DNA of 11,572 nucleotides from Butyrivibrio sp. (GTDB lineage Bacteria; Bacillota; Clostridia; Lachnospirales; Lachnospiraceae), in the NCBI GenBank assembly GCA_016297265.1, contig JAEDHB010000042.1:1-11572 (forward strand), in the 5' to 3' direction. Below, piece by piece: positions 7,880-11,572 of this stretch. Position 1 is the first letter of the stretch; each line of letters opens with the position of its first letter. The notes under the pieces were generated by a model. That model was not told where the DNA came from. It saw only the letters and a list, made by a program, of their open reading frames with translations, and did not search any database. A program made the translations under genes and the position numbers.

Positions 7880-9115
7880 GTGAAAAAATGTTTTGATGAT
7901 GTTGCCATGAGAGAAGGCAATCCGAAATGGGATAAAATGATTAGCAGACAACATCCGATATATGCAAGAAATGGGGATGTGCGTTCTGATTTTGCAAGGG
8001 ATTACACCAGAATTCTGCACAGTCTTGCCTACAGAAGACTGAAGCATAAGACACAGGTGTTCTATAATGCTGCCGGCAATGACCATATATGTACAAGGAT
8101 TGAGCATGTGCAGCATGTGGAATCCGTAAGTAATACAATTGCAAACAGTCTGGGGCTCAACGAGGACCTTACTAAGGCGATAGCGATGGCTCATGATTTG
8201 GGACATGCACCTTTTGGACATCAGGGCGAGAAAATAATAAGCAATTTAACCGAAAAATATCTTGGTAAAAAATTCTGGCATGAGCAGAATGGTGTATATT
8301 TTGTGGATTGCGTGGAGCTTCTTGAGGATGACAACAGGTATCTGCAGAATCTTAATCTTTCATATGCCGTTAGGGACGGAATTATTTCGCATTGCGGTGA
8401 GCTTGACCAGAATGCCTTAAGACCCCGCGAGGAGCTGTTTGACCTTACGGAATTTGATGCTCCGGGAAAATACAATGCGTCCACCTGGGAGGGCTGCGTA
8501 GTAAAACTGGCGGATAAAATTGCATATCTGGGAAGGGATATTGAGGATGCAATCAGACTGGGTTTCCTTGACAGTGCAAAGCAGGAGGAACTTCTGGCAA
8601 TTGCACAGGGGAAAAAAGCAACTGCAATAAACACAACGGTCATCATGCACAATATGATAATTGACTTGTGCAATAACAGTAATCCTGACAAGGGACTTTG
8701 CCTCAGCGACGAAATGTCCGAATTGCTGAATGAGATAAAGCGATTTAATTATGAGAACATATATGCAAATCCTAAGATGGCGGTGTATACAAAATATTCC
8801 CGTATGATTATTGAGGAATTGTTCGATGCACTCATAAGCTGTTACAGGGGTGAGGATACCATTAGATATCTTGATTCTACAGGATTTGCAGACAAGGGAT
8901 TCATTAGAGGATTTGCGGAATGGCTGGTGCAGTATTGTGATATTCAATGCGCGGATTCATGTCGGGTAAAGGAAATCGCGTCCCGTTGCAATAATATCAA
9001 AATATATGGCAATCTTAATGATGAAAAGCAATATATTCAGTCTGTTATTGATTTTATTGCAGGTATGACGGATACATATGCAATCAAGGCATTCAATGAA
9101 TTGCTGGAATATTAG
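7880..9115 (+). CDS. dgt: Deoxyguanosinetriphosphate triphosphohydrolase-like HD protein
   Basis: Metal-dependent HD-domain hydrolase expected to convert dNTPs, classically dGTP, into deoxynucleoside and tripolyphosphate, so it affects nucleotide pools and possibly phage resistance. 411 residues. The N-terminus has YTRILHSLAYRRLKHKTQVF, the family's nucleotide-binding segment. HD metal ligands are H76 (RIEHVQHV), H105-D106 (AHDLGHAPFGH) and D212 (KLADKIAYLGRDIEDA). The start is GTG 7880, 6 nt after ggagg (7869-7873); an upstream in-frame ATG at 7847 falls inside the ABC ATPase gene and has no good site. The gap to the ATPase stop is 16 bp, which suggests one transcript. In many clostridia this gene precedes dnaG and rpoD; here it is followed by a terminator instead. 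The exact substrate is not decided by sequence. Confidence 0.92.
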   Translation: MKKCFDDVAMREGNPKWDKMISRQHPIYARNGDVRSDFARDYTRILHSLAYRRLKHKTQVFYNAAGNDHICTRIEHVQHVESVSNTIANSLGLNEDLTKAIAMAHDLGHAPFGHQGEKIISNLTEKYLGKKFWHEQNGVYFVDCVELLEDDNRYLQNLNLSYAVRDGIISHCGELDQNALRPREELFDLTEFDAPGKYNASTWEGCVVKLADKIAYLGRDIEDAIRLGFLDSAKQEELLAIAQGKKATAINTTVIMHNMIIDLCNNSNPDKGLCLSDEMSELLNEIKRFNYENIYANPKMAVYTKYSRMIIEELFDALISCYRGEDTIRYLDSTGFADKGFIRGFAEWLVQYCDIQCADSCRVKEIASRCNNIKIYGNLNDEKQYIQSVIDFIAGMTDTYAIKAFNELLEY

Positions 9116-9121
9116 ATAGTT

Positions 9122-9176
9122 AGGCTCCGAATGATATGAGAACCTGTTTGCAGGTCATATCAGACGGAGCCTTTTA
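9122..9176 (+). terminator. Long hairpin terminator between convergent genes
   Basis: The outer stem aggctccg (9122-9129) pairs with cggagcct (9165-9172). A second inner stem, gatatga...cctg with caggtcatatc, is interrupted by a 3-nt bulge, and its apex is tttg. A short T run (ttttatt) follows on the plus strand, so it terminates the dgt transcript. The hydrogenase gene ends at 9181 on the other strand; the minus-strand tail is poor in T, so bidirectional use is possible but weaker. Confidence 0.8.
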
Positions 9177-9180
9177 TTGA

Positions 9181-10725
9181 CTAAATATCTTTTTTGAGAA
9201 TTTCTTCGTACTTGCTTTCCAAAGTAGGTAAAATATCCTGATAATCACTCTGCAGGGCGCGTGCATTGGTTGATTGTGCAATCTGTTTTTTGACACTTGC
9301 AATGGATTTGTCCACCGGCTGGATGGTTCCGGCACCGGCAACGCATCCGCCCGGACACGCCATTCCTTCCAGGAGATATCCGTCATATTTTCCGGCTTTT
9401 GCCATTGCTAAAAGCTTACGGCATTCTGCCAGTCCCTGGGCACTTGCAACCTTTGGTTCAGCATCGGGATATTTTTCACGGATGCAGTTGACCACGGCAT
9501 TGGCAACACCGCCGCTGACGGAGAAACCTCGTCCGTCGCCTGAAGCACCATGCATTGAACGGTCGTCAGGAAGGTCTTTGAATACAACTTCTTTTGCTTC
9601 AAACATTCCCATGACCTCTTCAAAGGTTAATACAAAATCCACATCGCTTCGGATGGAGGTACGCATCGCTTCAAGCTTTTTAGCTGCACAAGGACCGATG
9701 AAGGCAACTTTGCAGCCGGGATATTTTTCTTTTAGAAGGCGACCGGTAAGTACCATAGGAGTGAGTGCCATGGATATGCATTTGGCCTGCTCCGGGAAAA
9801 GTTTTTTGGCCATTGAAGACCAGGCAGGGCAGCAGGAGGTTGCCATGAAAGGAAGTTTTTCCGGTACCTCCGTGACAAAATCTTTGGCTTCCTGAATTGT
9901 ACATAGGTCAGCACCTATTGCGACTTCGATTACATCTTCAAAACCTAATGCCTTGAAGGCAGGACGTATTTTCTGGGCTGTCATATCGGGTCCGAACTGG
10001 CCCACGATGGCAGGAGCGATGGCTGCATACACGGGAACATCGCTTCTTATAGCCTGGATAACCTGAAATATCTGGGCTTTGTCAGCAATTGCCCCGAAAG
10101 GACAGTTGGCAAGGCACATTCCGCAGGAAACACATTTTTCCTGGTCTATGTCGGCACGGCCGTATTCGTCAGAGGTGATTGCGTTCATGCCGCATGCCTT
10201 GGCACAGGGTCTTTCAAGCCTCAATATGGCATTATATGGACAGGCTGAAACGCATTTTCCGCATTTGATACATTTGTCTTGGTCGATAACAGATTTGCCC
10301 TCGACAAAGCTTATGGCATCCCTTGGACATACCTCCTGGCATGGATGCGCAAGACAACCCTGACATGCGTTGGTTACTTTTACAACATTGTCGGGGCATT
10401 TATGACAGGCAAATTTGATAATATTGATAAGTGGCTTGGTGTAATAGCTTTCGGGTTTTACACATTCCTCGGCTCCGGCGGATACATTGCCCCGCTCATC
10501 AGCCCTTCTGAAAGGCAGACCCATTGCAAGTCTCATGCGTTCCCTGACGATGGCTCTTTCGATGAACACACTTTCTCTGTAGGCGGATTCCTCGCCCGGT
10601 ATTATCTTGTAAGGAATTTCTTCCATTTTGTACAGGTCACCTTCCTTGTAATCGTAGGAAAGTCTGGCGACCTCTGCAAAGACACTTTTTCTTATATCAT
10701 TAACGGATGTATAAATTCCTCTCAT
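9181..10725 (-). CDS. [FeFe] hydrogenase with ferredoxin-type domains, group B-like
   Basis: Probable cytosolic iron-iron hydrogenase that exchanges electrons between ferredoxin and protons/H2. 514 residues. The N-terminal 100 residues are helical and charged. A Cys-rich part (107-208) follows, with ferredoxin-like sets: C107/C110; C121-x2-C124-x4-C129-x3-C133; C152-x2-C155-x2-C158-x3-C162; C174/C178; and C198-x2-C201-x2-C204-x3-C208, enough for several [4Fe-4S] clusters. The H-cluster domain has L1 TSCCPAW (C298, C299), L2 GPCAAK (C346) and L3 EGMACPGGC (C457, C461), so every cluster ligand is present. L2 lacks the Met of the classical MPC motif, which fits group B rather than group A. The start is ATG at 10725, with aggagg 5 nt upstream. 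It is monocistronic here; no HydE/F/G maturation genes or partner subunits are in view. Hydrogenase membership is firm, the subgroup less so. Confidence 0.9.
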   Translation of the reverse strand: MRGIYTSVNDIRKSVFAEVARLSYDYKEGDLYKMEEIPYKIIPGEESAYRESVFIERAIVRERMRLAMGLPFRRADERGNVSAGAEECVKPESYYTKPLINIIKFACHKCPDNVVKVTNACQGCLAHPCQEVCPRDAISFVEGKSVIDQDKCIKCGKCVSACPYNAILRLERPCAKACGMNAITSDEYGRADIDQEKCVSCGMCLANCPFGAIADKAQIFQVIQAIRSDVPVYAAIAPAIVGQFGPDMTAQKIRPAFKALGFEDVIEVAIGADLCTIQEAKDFVTEVPEKLPFMATSCCPAWSSMAKKLFPEQAKCISMALTPMVLTGRLLKEKYPGCKVAFIGPCAAKKLEAMRTSIRSDVDFVLTFEEVMGMFEAKEVVFKDLPDDRSMHGASGDGRGFSVSGGVANAVVNCIREKYPDAEPKVASAQGLAECRKLLAMAKAGKYDGYLLEGMACPGGCVAGAGTIQPVDKSIASVKKQIAQSTNARALQSDYQDILPTLESKYEEILKKDI

Positions 10726-10753
10726 TGGATCCTCCTGAAAATTGATTAATCTA

Positions 10754-10782
10754 ATAATATAGTGTTTTACTTATTTTAGCAA
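10754..10782 (-). promoter_or_regulatory. Probable promoter of the hydrogenase gene
   Basis: On the minus strand TTGCTA (10777-10782) and TATTAT (10754-10759) are 17 bp apart, in a very AT-rich stretch just upstream of the ribosome site (cctcct on the plus strand, 10731-10736). An overlapping alternative, TTGCTT with TATATT at 19 bp, is less good. No clear operator was recognised. Confidence 0.5.
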
Positions 10783-10837
10783 GCAATTCCTGATATTTGT
10801 ATTTGCTCCGTGTTCTGTAAAATACTATTGAAATAAA

Positions 10838-10880
10838 GCTACCGCAATCCCACTGACTTTAGACGGTGGGTTAAGGTAGC
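10838..10880 (+). repeat. Nested imperfect hairpin at the left side of the element
   Basis: The outer arms are gctacc (10838-10843) and ggtagc (10875-10880); the inner arms are cccac (10849-10853) and gtggg (10866-10870). The apex contains gactttagac. The form resembles the folded ends recognised by TnpA in IS200/IS605 elements. The apex with ctttag is also reminiscent of the right ends found after tnpB, so the hairpin could be a true left end or the remnant of a neighbouring copy. Confidence 0.65.
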
Positions 10881-10895
10881 CAAAAGTGGTGGCTT

Positions 10896-11303
10896 GTGCT
10901 ATATCTGCGTTATGGGAACAAAGACCATATTCATTACATGATAGAAACAGATATTTTCGTATGCAAGTACAGAAAGAAGCTGCTGACATCAAAACATATA
11001 TCAGATGATATAAAACAGCTTTCTTACGAGATATGTCAAAAGCATAAGGTTATCATTAGACATATGGAAACAGATAAAGACCATATTCATTACATGATAA
11101 AAACAGAGCCGACAATGTCAGTCAGTAAAATCGTAAATCTCATGAAAAGTTATACAACATATCATATTTGGGGAAAATATCCAAATTATTTGAGAAAACA
11201 TTTCTGGAAAGAGCATGCCTTTTGGACGGATGGATATTTTGCGTGCAGTGTAGGGAACGTTTCAGAAGAAATGCTCCGAAAATACATAGAAAATCAAGGA
11301 TAA
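10896..11303 (+). CDS. tnpA: IS200/IS605 transposase TnpA, abnormal N-terminus
   Basis: Y1 HUH single-strand transposase, 135 residues, slightly short for the family. Recognisable parts: FVCKYRKKLL near the N-terminus, the metal-binding HUH motif DHIH (H63, H65), MSVSKIVNLMKSYTTY in the middle helix, FWTDGYFACSVG, and the C-terminal EEMLRKYIENQ with the nucleophilic tyrosine near residue 130. The core therefore looks intact. The first 20 residues do not look like the usual start: they carry a second KDHIHYMI copy encoded by a nearly identical DNA segment (see repeats). The proposed GTG start at 10896 has only a weak gtggtgg upstream; an ATG at 10912 is in another frame and meets stops after nine codons. 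The gene may be a 5'-rearranged, inactive copy or may still be translated. tnpB starts 24 bp downstream. Confidence 0.75.
   Translation: MLYLRYGNKDHIHYMIETDIFVCKYRKKLLTSKHISDDIKQLSYEICQKHKVIIRHMETDKDHIHYMIKTEPTMSVSKIVNLMKSYTTYHIWGKYPNYLRKHFWKEHAFWTDGYFACSVGNVSEEMLRKYIENQG
10911..10951 (+). repeat. Direct repeat copy 1 of the HUH-coding segment
   Basis: Bases 10920-10951 match 11076-11107 at 31 of 32 positions (one G/A difference at 10944). Similarity extends left over tatggRaaca with a 4-nt gap. This copy lies at the 5' end of tnpA and encodes KDHIHYMIETD in the tnpA frame. Confidence 0.9.
11063..11107 (+). repeat. Direct repeat copy 2, at the genuine HUH motif
   Basis: This is the partner of 10911-10951, and encodes METDKDHIHYMIKTE at the position where TnpA proteins carry their metal-binding histidines. 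It is therefore probably the source copy. Spacing between the 32-bp cores is 156 bp start to start, an exact multiple of three, so both are in one frame. Confidence 0.9.
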
Positions 11304-11327
11304 CAATAGGCAAGGCGGTGTTCATTG

Positions 11328-11572
11328 ATGTTAAAAGCATATAAATACAGAATATATCCTAATAATGAGCAGAAAGCACAAATAGCAAAAACATTTGGCT
11401 GTTGTCGTTTTGTTTACAATCATACTTTAGCATATAGGAGAGAAATCTATGAGAAAGAGAAAAAGTCTGTCAGTAAAACAGAGTGCAATAATTACTGCAA
11501 TCGGGAATTAAAGAAGAACTACGAATGGCTTAAGGAAGTGGATAAATTTGCCCTAACTAACGCAATTTATAA
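11328..11572 (+). CDS. tnpB: TnpB, IS605 OrfB-type RNA-guided nuclease, 5' part only
   Basis: Only the first 81 codons are in the window; the frame is open to the last base. The start MLKAYKYRIYPNNEQ, followed by FGCCRFVYNHTLAYRREIY, is the standard N-terminus of the IS605 OrfB/TnpB family (helix-turn-helix OrfB domain). Full members are about 370-430 residues, with a RuvC-like nuclease centre and a zinc finger near the C-terminus, none of which can be checked here. TnpB proteins are guide-RNA-directed nucleases that favour retention of the element at the donor site. The ATG at 11328 follows aaggcgg (11312-11318) by 9 nt; a TTG directly before it is an alternative. Located 24 bp after tnpA, same strand. 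Confidence 0.88.
   Translation, partial: MLKAYKYRIYPNNEQKAQIAKTFGCCRFVYNHTLAYRREIYEKEKKSVSKTECNNYCNRELKKNYEWLKEVDKFALTNAIY

Larger units (their letters stand above)
10838..11572 (+). mobile_element. IS200/IS605-type element, left part, runs off the window
   Basis: The element contains a subterminal hairpin, a Y1 transposase gene (tnpA) and the start of tnpB in the same direction, separated by 24 bp. This is the usual order for IS605-group elements, which move as single strands and have hairpin ends rather than terminal inverted repeats. The left limit is set at the first base of the hairpin and may lie some bases further left; the right end is beyond the window. Insertion is in the intergenic region upstream of the hydrogenase promoter and does not break a visible gene. 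Confidence 0.75.

Noticed and set aside
8417..8947. 176-codon open frame on the minus strand inside dgt
   Set aside because: Antisense to a well-supported HD-domain gene; Cys/Ile/His-rich product without a recognisable domain or ribosome site.
9266..9895. 209-codon open frame on the plus strand opposite the hydrogenase
   Set aside because: Its product is rich in Ser, Pro and Ala without any motif, and it lies fully antisense to a gene with clear catalytic motifs: a shadow frame.
10912..10944. ATG at 10912 as the tnpA start
   Set aside because: It is in a different frame from the transposase and reaches TGA then TAG after nine codons. It could be a relic of the original start, but that cannot be shown here.
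1..11572. CRISPR arrays, tRNA and rRNA genes
   Set aside because: No regularly spaced repeats, no cloverleaf-like sequence with a TTC-arm motif in an intergenic gap, and no rRNA-like stretch were seen; intergenic gaps are all short.

Overview
The window looks like chromosome of an anaerobic, low-to-moderate G+C Firmicute, most likely a Lachnospiraceae-type Clostridium relative. The evidence is purine-rich Shine-Dalgarno sites before almost every gene, a class I (Gram-positive type) PyrC, a PyrK/PyrDB pair that couples orotate formation to NAD+, a long-form PyrF, an [FeFe] hydrogenase, and an IS200/IS605 element. Genus cannot be fixed from the sequence alone.

Layout. Positions 1-660 hold the 3' part of an unrecognised gene, followed by a hairpin terminator (687-733). 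The -35 box of a strong sigma-A-like promoter (732-760) begins inside that terminator's T-rich tail. The promoter drives a tight five-gene operon: a small double zinc-ribbon/HTH protein (790-1233), then pyrC, pyrF, pyrK and pyrD (1245-5113), with gaps of 11 bp or less, or ATGA/TAATG overlaps. It closes with a terminator at 5122-5152. These enzymes cover the middle and the end of de novo UMP synthesis: dihydroorotase, dihydroorotate dehydrogenase with its electron-transfer subunit, and OMP decarboxylase. pyrB, pyrE and the carbamoyl-phosphate synthase genes are not in the window.

Positions 5250-9115 are a second same-strand cluster: two ABC-2 type permeases and their ATPase (the COG4587/COG3694/COG4586 type of exporter), then a dGTPase-like HD hydrolase 16 bp downstream. 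A large hairpin (9122-9176) separates this cluster from a convergent gene on the minus strand (9181-10725), which encodes an [FeFe] hydrogenase with ferredoxin-type Fe-S domains and all three H-cluster loops. Its L2 loop reads GPC rather than MPC, which points to the less studied group B-like enzymes.

From about 10838 to the right edge there is an IS200/IS605-type element: a nested hairpin, a Y1 (HUH) transposase gene tnpA, and the first 81 codons of tnpB, which runs off the window. The 5' end of tnpA is abnormal. A segment of about 40 bp that encodes the HUH motif appears a second time at the start of the gene, so the N-terminus seems to have been overwritten or rearranged.

No new defence or biosynthetic system is evident. 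The points that most deserve follow-up are the tnpA duplication, the group B-like hydrogenase, and the zinc-ribbon/HTH gene that leads the pyrimidine operon.
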